Position numbers and translations under genes: made by a program
Part shown: positions 1-6,107 of the stretch, piece by piece
How the letters are laid out: every line of letters begins with the position of its first letter
Numbering within the stretch: the first letter of the stretch is position 1
Source: an uncultured Prevotella sp.
GTDB taxonomy: Bacteria > Bacteroidota > Bacteroidia > Bacteroidales > Bacteroidaceae
Assembly (NCBI GenBank): GCA_902491375.1
Contig: CABUHE010000036.1
Coordinates: forward strand, 1 to 14,044
Direction of reading: 5' to 3'
DNA length: 14,044 nt
The notes under the pieces: generated by a model
What the model was told of the DNA's origin: nothing
Database searches by the model: none
Seen by the model: the letters and a program-made list of their open reading frames with translations, nothing else

Positions 1-3
1 CTG

Positions 4-11
4 CAAATATA
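4..11 (-). promoter_or_regulatory. Possible -7 box for a gene beyond the left edge
   Basis: On the minus strand these bases read TATATTTG, which matches the Bacteroidetes -7 consensus TAnnTTTG and is followed by CAG. No TTG is found about 20 nt upstream on that strand, and the gene it would serve lies outside the window. It rests on an eight-base match only. Confidence 0.25.
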
Positions 12-72
12 CGATTTTTACAGCGACTTCCTTTATCTTTCACTTTTCATCCAACTGAACTGCGGATGAACC

Positions 73-157
73 TAATATACGGTCTTTTAGCATGTAAAAG
101 GGCACATATTACACACCCAAAGATGCCCTTTTACAGCACGAAAGGGCATCTTTTAGA
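73..157. repeat. Dispersed palindromic intergenic repeat, copy A
   Basis: The segment contains two overlapping perfect inverted repeats. The first pairs GTAAAAGGGCA (94-104) with TGCCCTTTTAC (124-134), 11 bp. The second pairs AAAGATGCCCTTT (119-131) with AAAGGGCATCTTT (141-153), 13 bp. They share bases 124-131, so only one stem can form at a time. Bases 79-105 match 8836-8862 in another intergenic region at 23 of 27 positions, so this is a repeat family and not a simple terminator. The function is unknown. It lies downstream of the HxlR gene and may come from tandem duplication of a unit of about 40 bp. Confidence 0.6.
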
Positions 158-340
158 AGTCCACTGATTATCAAGTAGTTACAGTAACATATAAAAGACG
201 ATACCTATTTGATTCAAAGAGGTTTTCTTACAGTCATAACCCCAATAGGACTTATGGCCGTATTAACATAAGACACTCCACAAACCGATGTTTGTGAAGC
301 TATATATAATAAGGTGTAAATCTATACACGAAAAGCTGTC

Positions 341-355
341 TGACCGACACGGTCA
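341..355 (-). terminator. Possible weak terminator hairpin at the HxlR stop
   Basis: A 6-bp perfect stem, TGACCG/CGGTCA with a 3-nt loop, overlaps the stop codon of the HxlR gene. On the minus strand it is followed after seven bases by TTTT. The short stem, poor T tract and overlap with the stop codon make this a weak candidate. Confidence 0.25.
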
Positions 356-706
356 TTTCACCTTTCCATATTTCCTTTCAAAAAGTTCTGCATTTCTGTT
401 TCCCCATTCAATCATAGCGTCAATAATAGGAATTAATGTCATCCCCAAAGGAGTAATTGAATATTCAGAACGCGGAGGCAATTCCGGGTATATGGTCTTA
501 GACACAAGTCCATCCTCGACCAACTCTTTCAGCTGTAAATCAAGCACACGCGGTGTTGCTTCAGGAAATATCTTATGGAGTTCACTCGGTCTTAACTTCT
601 TATAACGCAGTTCATCGAGAATGCAAGACTTCCACTTTGAGCCAAGAAGACTCATCGTAAGCCGTAACGGACAGTCTAAATCAATAGGAATCTTTCTTTC
701 GTACAT
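353..706 (-). CDS. HxlR-family winged-helix transcriptional regulator
   Basis: A 117-aa DNA-binding protein of the HxlR/MarR-like group, dimeric regulators that often sense thiol stress or electrophiles. The N-terminus reads MYERKIPIDLDC, then SLLGSKWKSCILDEL, RPSELHKIFPEATPRVLDLQL (helix-turn-helix and recognition helix) and PRSEYSITPLG (wing). Cys12 sits where HypR- and QorR-type members carry their redox-active cysteine, and Cys29 is a second cysteine. The ATG at 704-706 was chosen because family members begin this way. The longer frame would need a TTG at 739 that overlaps the predicted -7 box. It is divergent from the NTF2-like/flavoprotein pair, which it probably controls through the inverted repeat at 770-808. 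The inducer cannot be told from sequence. Confidence 0.93.
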   Translation of the reverse strand: MYERKIPIDLDCPLRLTMSLLGSKWKSCILDELRYKKLRPSELHKIFPEATPRVLDLQLKELVEDGLVSKTIYPELPPRSEYSITPLGMTLIPIIDAMIEWGNRNAELFERKYGKVK

Positions 707-736
707 AAACTTTCCAGGTTTATTATTAATACAGCG

Positions 737-744
737 CAAAAATA
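737..744 (-). promoter_or_regulatory. Probable -7 box of the HxlR gene
   Basis: The minus strand reads TATTTTTG, matching TAnnTTTG, 31 bases before the ATG of the regulator. No TTG is present at the -33 spacing, so the promoter would be weak or activator-dependent. The large inverted repeat begins 26 bp upstream of this box, consistent with autoregulation. Confidence 0.45.
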
Positions 745-769
745 AATATAATTCTTCATAATCATGGTA

Positions 770-808
770 TACCGAAAAAATTTTCAGTATATGAAAAATT
801 TTTCGGTA
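770..808. promoter_or_regulatory. 16-bp inverted repeat, likely HxlR operator
   Basis: The left arm TACCGAAAAAATTTTC (770-785) and right arm GAAAAATTTTTCGGTA (793-808) pair with a single mismatch around a 7-nt spacer, AGTATAT. The dyad lies between the regulator's predicted -7 box (737-744) and the -33 element of the divergent promoter (810-812), directly against the latter. Dyads of this kind in divergent HxlR regions are typical binding sites. An RNA hairpin role is unlikely because the arms lie upstream of both predicted transcription starts. The assignment to this regulator is inferred from position. Confidence 0.65.
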
Positions 809-809
809 C

Positions 810-840
810 TTGCGGATATGGCAACTATACTATAAATTTG
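810..840 (+). promoter_or_regulatory. Bacteroidetes promoter of the NTF2-like/flavoprotein pair
   Basis: TTG at 810-812 and TAAATTTG at 833-840 are separated by exactly 20 nt, matching the phylum's -33/-7 pattern. The start of transcription would fall near 846, giving a leader of roughly 28 nt before the ATG at 874. The right arm of the putative operator ends one base before the -33 element, so a bound regulator would touch this promoter. Confidence 0.75.
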
Positions 841-873
841 CAGCAGTTAACAATACCAAAAAACAAAATAATT

Positions 874-1257
874 ATGAGAGCCAACATAGAAGAATACAAA
901 GCTGTAGAACAAGCCGCAATGAATTTTGTTAAAAGTGTTTCCGAAGGCGACAGCAGTTATGCAAAGAAACTGTTCATCGACGAGGCTGTGCTATTCGGTT
1001 TTCTTGACGGGAAACTGGAACATGGCAGCATACAACAGTTTTATCATAACGTTGACACTGTAGACGCAGGCGACAAATTCAAGGCACGTGTTGATGTTAT
1101 TGACGTTGAAGAGACACTTGCCGTTGTACGTGTATTGGAAGAAAACTGGGGAGGACGCATTGACTTTACAGACTATCTGCTTATGATGAAGATTGACGGC
1201 GAGTGGAAATGCGTAGCCAAGGCTTATAATCAAAACTCTGACACAATAAAAAAATAA
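874..1257 (+). CDS. NTF2/SnoaL-like family protein (lumazine-binding-like)
   Basis: A 127-aa single-domain protein with the look of the nuclear transport factor 2 superfamily. An N-terminal helix (EEYKAVEQAAMNFVKSVSEGD) and a second helix (SYAKKLFIDEAVLFGFLDG) precede a segment IQQFYHNVDTV and then beta strands typical of the cone: FKARVDVIDVEETLAVVRVLEENW, DFTDYLLMMKIDGEWKCVAKAYNQ. Such folds serve as small enzymes, ligand binders or protein partners, and this one has no diagnostic catalytic set. The ATG at 874 was chosen over an upstream TTG at 838 because the latter overlaps the -7 box. There is no signal peptide, so it is cytoplasmic. It lies 16 nt before the flavoprotein gene and probably shares its mRNA. 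Substrate unknown. Confidence 0.88.
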   Translation: MRANIEEYKAVEQAAMNFVKSVSEGDSSYAKKLFIDEAVLFGFLDGKLEHGSIQQFYHNVDTVDAGDKFKARVDVIDVEETLAVVRVLEENWGGRIDFTDYLLMMKIDGEWKCVAKAYNQNSDTIKK

Positions 1258-1273
1258 GGAAAGGAGAAAAGCT

Positions 1274-1813
1274 ATGAAAATAACAGTTATTACAGGCAGT
1301 CCGCGCAAACACGGCAACAGCTTTGCCATGACGGAAGCATTCATAAACGAAGCTAAACAGTGCGGACATGAGGTTAAGCGTTTTGACGCCGCATTCATGA
1401 AGATAGGAGGATGTCACGCCTGCCAGACTTGTTACAAGACAGGTAAAGCCTGCTCGTTCGATGACGACTTCAACACAATAGCACCGGCTATACTTGAGGC
1501 TGACGCAATTGTCTTCACAATGCCGGTTTACTGGTATTCCATACCGTCACAGATTAAAGGAGTCATTGACCGTATTTATTCTTTAGTTGTTGGCGGAAAA
1601 GACTATGCCGGAAAGAAATGTGGCCTTATAGCATGCTGCGAAGAAAAAGACATGACCGTTTTAGACGGAGTTAAGATACCGATAGAGCGTAGCGCAGCTT
1701 TGCTGAAATGGACAATGGCAGGAGAAGTGCTGGTTCCCGGAGTATTAGAAGAAGGAGAAATAGATAAGACTGACGGCTGCGAACAGGCTAAAGAGCTGGC
1801 TCACAAATTCTGA
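1274..1813 (+). CDS. Flavodoxin-fold NAD(P)H-dependent oxidoreductase with 4-Cys cluster
   Basis: A 179-aa FMN-binding oxidoreductase of the NADPH-dependent FMN reductase/iron-sulfur flavoprotein group. The N-terminal ITGSPRKHGNS (residues 6-16) is the FMN phosphate loop, and MPVYWYSIPSQIKGVIDR lines the flavin site. Cys47, Cys50, Cys53 and Cys60 form CX2CX2CX6C, which resembles the compact 4Fe-4S motif of archaeal iron-sulfur flavoproteins, so a cluster is possible. Many simple reductases of this family keep only some of these cysteines. A clear Shine-Dalgarno (AGGAG) precedes the ATG. The gene follows the NTF2-like gene by 16 nt under the HxlR-linked promoter, a context often seen for quinone, nitro or electrophile reductases. 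The natural acceptor is not evident. Confidence 0.9.
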   Translation: MKITVITGSPRKHGNSFAMTEAFINEAKQCGHEVKRFDAAFMKIGGCHACQTCYKTGKACSFDDDFNTIAPAILEADAIVFTMPVYWYSIPSQIKGVIDRIYSLVVGGKDYAGKKCGLIACCEEKDMTVLDGVKIPIERSAALLKWTMAGEVLVPGVLEEGEIDKTDGCEQAKELAHKF

Positions 1814-1889
1814 AACAGGCACTGACAGGCTTACTGCATAAAACCATAATTCTTTTATTAGAATAAAAACTGTTTCATAATGTCAGATT

Positions 1890-1911
1890 AATCCATCAGC
1901 TGGATTTTATC
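1890..1911 (+). terminator. Possible short terminator after the flavoprotein gene
   Basis: AATCCA (1890-1895) pairs with TGGATT (1901-1906) around TCAGC and runs into TTAT. The 6-bp AT-rich stem is weak. If it fails, the structure at 1928-1997 would be the effective stop. Confidence 0.25.
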
Positions 1912-1927
1912 GTATTACTATAAAAAT

Positions 1928-1997
1928 CAGACTCACCAAAGCATTACATTTGTCAGACAGCTGACGAAAAAAGATGCTCCGATGAGTCTGTTTTTTG
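1928..1997 (+). terminator. Compound hairpin with T tract, probable terminator
   Basis: The outer stem CAGACTCA (1928-1935)/TGAGTCTG (1983-1990) is a perfect 8 bp and is followed by TTTTTTG. Inside, AGCAT (1940-1944) can pair with ATGCT (1974-1978), and TTGTCAG-type bases (1949-1956) pair with 1961-1968 around an ACAG loop. The T run directly after the closing stem supports intrinsic termination of the HxlR-linked operon. The extended internal structure is larger than an ordinary terminator. Confidence 0.55.
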
Positions 1998-2107
1998 TTT
2001 TTCCACGACCTATAATGTGGATACATTTTTCCCATTCCGACACCTTAATAATTATATATTGTTGCGCTTATCTGCGTTTTTTATAAGGATATTCCACAGA
2101 ATTTTTG

Positions 2108-2115
2108 TAAGTTTG
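2108..2115 (+). promoter_or_regulatory. -7 promoter box of the metA group
   Basis: TAAGTTTG matches TAnnTTTG, 30 nt before the metA ATG. The -33 position lacks a clear TTG. A T run at 2077-2082 is somewhat too far upstream. A good Shine-Dalgarno, TAAGGAG, follows at about 2131-2137. Confidence 0.5.
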
Positions 2116-2145
2116 CATTCGTCAAAACATTAAGGAGAAAGATAA

Positions 2146-3063
2146 ATGCCACTAAGGATACCTGATAAGCTGCCAGCTATCGAAACTCTTAAGAAAGAGA
2201 ATATATTTGTAATGGACACATCGAGAGCCCACTCTCAGGACATCAGGCCGCTAAGTATAGTGATACTTAACCTGATGCCGCTCAAGATAACAACTGAGAC
2301 AGACCTAATACGTCTGCTTTCAAATAATCCGTTACAAATGGATGTGACGTTTATGAAGCTAAAAAGCCATACGCCCAAGAACACTCCTATAGAACACATG
2401 ATGATGTTCTACAAGGACTTCGACATACTAAGCAACAAGAAGTTTGACGGAATGATAATAACAGGCGCACCGGTAGAACTGCTCGAATTTGAAGACGTAA
2501 ACTACTGGGACGAACTTATAAACATATTCGAATGGGCAAAAAGCCACGTAACCAGTACCTTATATATATGCTGGGCTGCACAGGCCGGACTGTATTATCA
2601 TTACGGAATACAGAAACACGCTTTGCCGAAAAAGATGTTCGGCATATTCAAACAACACGTAACAGAACCGCTGCTGCCCATATTCCGCGGCTTTGACGAC
2701 TACTTCTTCATGCCGCATAGCAGGCATACAGAGATAAGACGCGACGACATTCTGGCTGACAGCCGGCTTAGTCTTATAGCCGAGTCAGATGAAAGCGGTG
2801 CAAGCATAATAATGGCACGTGGCGGACGTGAGTTTTTCATAACCGGCCATCTGGAATATTCGCCATACACCCTGGACAAAGAATACAGGCGCGACATGGG
2901 AAAACGCGACGACGTTGAAATGCCGGTGAACTACTATAAGGACGACAATCCTGACAATGCTCCTGTCGTCAGATGGCGTGCCCATGCCAATCTCTTCTTC
3001 AATAATTGGATAAACTATTACGTTTATCAGGAAACTCCTTACGACATCGACAAAATAAAATAA
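2146..3063 (+). CDS. metA: Homoserine O-acyltransferase MetA
   Basis: A 305-aa enzyme that acylates homoserine as the first committed step of methionine synthesis. It is close to the E. coli length of 309. The glutamine-amidotransferase-like fold keeps the nucleophile Cys142 in CWAAQAG, and His235 and Glu237 in ITGHLEYS. The region MPLKITTETDLIRLL near residue 44 is also typical. Position 111, in ITGAPVE, is glutamate. In the characterised family, Glu111 goes with acetyl-CoA (Bacillus cereus enzyme) and Gly111 with succinyl-CoA (E. coli), so this protein is predicted to be an O-acetyltransferase despite the usual succinyltransferase label. It is cytoplasmic. A strong Shine-Dalgarno precedes the ATG, and the U32 gene starts 4 nt after the stop, implying cotranscription. 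Confidence 0.97.
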   Translation: MPLRIPDKLPAIETLKKENIFVMDTSRAHSQDIRPLSIVILNLMPLKITTETDLIRLLSNNPLQMDVTFMKLKSHTPKNTPIEHMMMFYKDFDILSNKKFDGMIITGAPVELLEFEDVNYWDELINIFEWAKSHVTSTLYICWAAQAGLYYHYGIQKHALPKKMFGIFKQHVTEPLLPIFRGFDDYFFMPHSRHTEIRRDDILADSRLSLIAESDESGASIIMARGGREFFITGHLEYSPYTLDKEYRRDMGKRDDVEMPVNYYKDDNPDNAPVVRWRAHANLFFNNWINYYVYQETPYDIDKIK

Positions 3064-3067
3064 AGAC

Positions 3068-4948
3068 ATGCAGGCTGAACATAACGACAATAGAATACCT
3101 CTTGAGCTGCTTGCTCCCGCGAAAGACATTGAATGTGGCAAAGCCGCAATAGACCACGGAGCTGATGCCGTATATATCGGAGCCGAACGCTTCGGCGCAC
3201 GTGCCGCGGCCGGTAACTCGGTTGACGACATTGCCGAACTGTGTGAGTATGCCCATACGTTTGGTGCGAGAGTTTATGTTACGGTAAATACCATAATCTA
3301 CGACAATGAGACAGCTGAAACTGAAAAGTTGATAAACAGCCTGTACAATGCCGGAGTCGATGCTATACTCGTGCAAGACATGGGAATTTTGGAAATGAAG
3401 CTCCCAAATATTGAACTTCATGCAAGCACACAGACCGACAACCGTACTGCTGAAAAAGCCGCATGGCTTGCCGCTCATGGCTTCAGGCGCGTTGTTCTTG
3501 CACGTGAACTGTCACTTGACGAGATACGTCAGATTCACGACGCGGTACCGACTGTTGAGTTGGAAGCTTTTGTCCACGGAGCTTTGTGTGTAAGTTATTC
3601 AGGCGTATGCTACGCATCTCAATACTGCTTTAAGCGCAGTGCCAACCGAGGTGAGTGTGCACAGTTCTGCCGTCTGAAGTTCGATCTTGAAGATTCAGAA
3701 GGACAGACCATAGTACACGGCCGTCATTTGCTCTCACTTAAAGATATGTGCCGTGCTGACTATATAGCCCAGTTGGCCGAAGCTGGAGTTACATCGTTCA
3801 AGATTGAAGGACGACTGAAAGACATCTCTTACGTCAAGAATGTTACTGCCGCATACAGCCAGAAGCTCGATGAATTGATAATGCACCACCCTGATAAATA
3901 CCGCCGTGCATCAATCGGCAGATGCAGTTATACGTTCACACCAAGTCTAGACAAGACTTTCAACCGTGGATTTACTGACTACTTCATGAACGGAAGGCGA
4001 GGCGAAATAGCATCATTCTTCACTCCCAAGGCAATGGGTGAACACGTTGGACACGTAAAGGAAATGCACGCAAACTGGTTCACCGTAGCTGGAACAGCTG
4101 CATTTGCCAACGGAGACGGCCTATGCTTCATAAACAAAGAAGGAGAGCTGACCGGTTTTAGGGTAAACCGTGCCGAAGGCAACAAGATATTTCCCCTGAA
4201 AATGCCCGATGGAATTAAACGTGGAACAGAACTTTACCGCAACAGTGACCAGGCTTTTGAGAAAGAACTGTCACACAAGAGTGCAGAACGTAAGATTAAC
4301 GTAAGCATGACGCTTTCAGAAACAGCAATAGGATTCTGTCTGAATATATGCGCGGAAAACGGCATTTGTGCTGAAATAAAAGTTGACAGTGATAAACAAG
4401 AAGCAATGAAGCCTCAACACGACAACATAATAAAGCAGTTGTCTAAACTCGGAGGAACGCCGTTCAAATGTACAGATATATCTGTCAAGCCTGACAGCTT
4501 TAACTTCTTCATACCCTCAAGCATACTTGCAGATATGCGCCGTGCGGCTGTTGAAAAGCTGACGGAGGAACTACGGTCAATGCCTCGTGGCAATATATAT
4601 GCAAAACAGCCTCAGATAGAACATGCTGATGCAGTAAAATATCCCCAGTCTTTATCATACCAGTATAATGTATCAAACAAACTTGCCAGAAAATTTTATA
4701 CTGATGAAGGCATCAAAAACATTTTGCCGGCATTCGAATTGGACAAACCTGATGATTTGCTGATTATGCAATGTCGCCATTGCATAAGATATTCGCTTGG
4801 TCATTGCGTCAAACACGGAGGACGGCCAGCCACATGGCACGAACCGTTATACCTGCGACTGGCTGACGGCAGAAGATTCAGACTACAATTTGACTGTAAA
4901 AAATGCCAGATGAACATATTTGCTGACATTCGTCAAAACAAGGCATAA
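3068..4948 (+). CDS. U32 peptidase-family protein (RNA hydroxylation type)
   Basis: A 626-aa member of the U32 (YegQ/YdcP-like) family. Characterised relatives RlhA and TrhP act in hydroxylation of 23S rRNA or tRNA rather than as plain proteases. The N-terminal barrel starts LELLAPAKDIECGKAAIDHGADAVYIG. The family signature falls at about residues 165-187 (EAFVHGALCVSYSGVC), with Cys174, Cys181, Cys197 and Cys201 as candidate iron-sulfur ligands by analogy with UbiU/UbiV. KIEGRLKD follows. The C-terminus, beyond about residue 565, holds a second cysteine set: Cys569, Cys572, Cys580, Cys610 and Cys613 in QCRHCIRYSLGHC and FDCKKC. This tail suggests metal or nucleic-acid binding. The gene lies 4 nt after metA. 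Family assignment is firm, but substrate is inferred. Confidence 0.9.
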   Translation: MQAEHNDNRIPLELLAPAKDIECGKAAIDHGADAVYIGAERFGARAAAGNSVDDIAELCEYAHTFGARVYVTVNTIIYDNETAETEKLINSLYNAGVDAILVQDMGILEMKLPNIELHASTQTDNRTAEKAAWLAAHGFRRVVLARELSLDEIRQIHDAVPTVELEAFVHGALCVSYSGVCYASQYCFKRSANRGECAQFCRLKFDLEDSEGQTIVHGRHLLSLKDMCRADYIAQLAEAGVTSFKIEGRLKDISYVKNVTAAYSQKLDELIMHHPDKYRRASIGRCSYTFTPSLDKTFNRGFTDYFMNGRRGEIASFFTPKAMGEHVGHVKEMHANWFTVAGTAAFANGDGLCFINKEGELTGFRVNRAEGNKIFPLKMPDGIKRGTELYRNSDQAFEKELSHKSAERKINVSMTLSETAIGFCLNICAENGICAEIKVDSDKQEAMKPQHDNIIKQLSKLGGTPFKCTDISVKPDSFNFFIPSSILADMRRAAVEKLTEELRSMPRGNIYAKQPQIEHADAVKYPQSLSYQYNVSNKLARKFYTDEGIKNILPAFELDKPDDLLIMQCRHCIRYSLGHCVKHGGRPATWHEPLYLRLADGRRFRLQFDCKKCQMNIFADIRQNKA

Positions 4949-4977
4949 CGGTATAAAACAATAAGCGAACAAACAAT

Positions 4978-5997
4978 ATGAGCAGACAAACAATAAACAT
5001 AAATCCGCACCGCACGACGGTTTTAATGACCATCCTGGCTGTCGTAATAATGCTGTTGTCAGGCTGCTATCATGGAGAAAAGACTAGCAACGCAGCCATT
5101 AATATGACTCAAAAACAGGCTGACTCCACCAGATTTGTCACCACTCACCACTATTCTGTTAACTATAATTTCATTGTAAAAACAGACTCAATAAACCTTG
5201 TTAAGCAACAGCCAGAAGAAGTTATCAGCCGACTGTCTACCGATACCGTACGAATCTACCGTCACGACCATATCGTTGTCGCTGAAATAAGAGTAATTCC
5301 TACTGACTCTGTTGATTCTGTGTGGATACAAGTTGCCAGAGATCAAAATACATTTGGATGGATACATGAATCAAGCCTGCTGCCATACGTCGTGCCAAGC
5401 GACCCTATATCGCAGTTTATCTCAACCTTCTCTGACATACATCTGCTCATTTTTCTTATTATAATAAGTGTTATTTCGTCAGCATATCTTGCCAGAACAA
5501 TACTAAGGCGGAACGCTAAGATTGTACATTTCAATGACATCAACTCGTTCTATCCTACCCTGTTGGCACTGATTGTGGCATCAAGCGCGACATTGTATTC
5601 AAGCATACAGACCTTCGCCCCTGATATGTGGCGTAATTTTTATTTCCATCCTACGCTCAATCCGTTCAACGTTCCTCTGACGCTTGGAATCTTTATTGCT
5701 TCTGTCTGGGCAATGCTTATTGTCGGACTGGCAGCTGTCGATGTTGTGCGCAATATGCTCCCTACCGGCGAAGCACTGCTGTATCTATGCGGACTGGCCG
5801 GAGTATGCGCTGTGAACTACATCGTTTTCAGCATAACAACACTTTATTACGTCGGCTATATTCTCCACATAGCATATCTTTATTTTGCCCTGAAGCGCTA
5901 TTTTGACAAGTTCAGAGAAACCTATGTATGCGGCAACTGCGGCGCACCTATGAAAAGTAAAGGCCGTTGCCCTGTATGCGGAAGGGAAAATTTCTGA
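4978..5997 (+). CDS. Lipobox, SH3-like, multi-TM, zinc-ribbon membrane protein
   Basis: A 339-aa protein of unknown function. The N-terminus has a hydrophobic stretch ending in LLSGC, a lipobox with Cys30. A periplasmic-looking segment follows, with an SH3-like end (VWIQVARDQNTFGWIHESSLLP, about residues 108-129). Four or five transmembrane segments lie near residues 152-171, 188-207, 230-253 and 264-302. A C-terminal zinc ribbon has Cys318/Cys321 and Cys331/Cys334 (CGNCGAP and CPVCG). If the ribbon is cytoplasmic, the protein links an envelope-facing SH3-like domain to a metal-binding tail, and would be a lipoprotein that also spans the inner membrane. It begins 29 nt after the U32 gene and is probably in the same operon. 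No enzyme motif is visible. Confidence 0.85.
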   Translation: MSRQTININPHRTTVLMTILAVVIMLLSGCYHGEKTSNAAINMTQKQADSTRFVTTHHYSVNYNFIVKTDSINLVKQQPEEVISRLSTDTVRIYRHDHIVVAEIRVIPTDSVDSVWIQVARDQNTFGWIHESSLLPYVVPSDPISQFISTFSDIHLLIFLIIISVISSAYLARTILRRNAKIVHFNDINSFYPTLLALIVASSATLYSSIQTFAPDMWRNFYFHPTLNPFNVPLTLGIFIASVWAMLIVGLAAVDVVRNMLPTGEALLYLCGLAGVCAVNYIVFSITTLYYVGYILHIAYLYFALKRYFDKFRETYVCGNCGAPMKSKGRCPVCGRENF

Positions 5998-6040
5998 ATA
6001 GAAAAGACTTAAAAACAAGAAAAATCCACATAAATAATGA

Positions 6041-6071
6041 TTGTGCATTAAAGCCATTATCACTACCTTTG
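6041..6071 (+). promoter_or_regulatory. Bacteroidetes promoter of the TonB-dependent receptor
   Basis: TTG at 6041-6043 and TACCTTTG at 6064-6071 are spaced 20 nt apart, a full match to the -33/-7 pattern. Transcription would begin near 6077, leaving about 30 nt of leader. No riboswitch fits in this leader. The receptor can therefore be transcribed independently of the metA group. Confidence 0.75.
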
Positions 6072-6107
6072 CCAACTGAAAAGAACTAAAAAGGTAAAAA
6101 GCTCACA

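Larger units (their letters stand above)
1..352. other. Intergenic region with repeats, no gene seen
   Basis: No open reading frame here has convincing protein character. The stretch holds a possible minus-strand -7 box at its left edge, a dispersed palindromic repeat (about 73-157), the short motif ACTGATTATCAA (163-174), and a small perfect hairpin (279-296, 7-bp stem, CGAT loop) without a T tract on either side. The plus-strand reading frame over 288-605 is antisense to the HxlR gene and was discounted. Confidence 0.6.
1814..2145. other. Intergenic region with hairpins and metA promoter
   Basis: A 332-base gap without a gene. It contains a small hairpin (1890-1906), a larger compound structure ending in a T tract (1928-1997), and the -7 box, leader and Shine-Dalgarno of metA. 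The metA leader downstream of the predicted start is only about 25 nt, too short for a recognised SAM riboswitch, and I see none. Confidence 0.55.

Noticed and set aside
279..296. CACAAAC/GTTTGTG hairpin as a terminator
   Set aside because: The 7-bp stem has no T tract on either strand and no gene ends next to it.
288..605. Plus-strand 105-aa reading frame
   Set aside because: Most of it is the complement of the HxlR gene, which has clear family motifs. The frame has no recognisable protein features.
2116..2145. SAM riboswitch in the metA leader
   Set aside because: The predicted leader is about 25 nt and consists mostly of the Shine-Dalgarno region. It cannot hold a known SAM aptamer, and the upstream hairpins lie before the predicted start and end in a T tract.
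2785..3478. Minus-strand frames opposite metA and the U32 gene
   Set aside because: They lie opposite two intact conserved genes and show no motifs or ribosome-binding sites.
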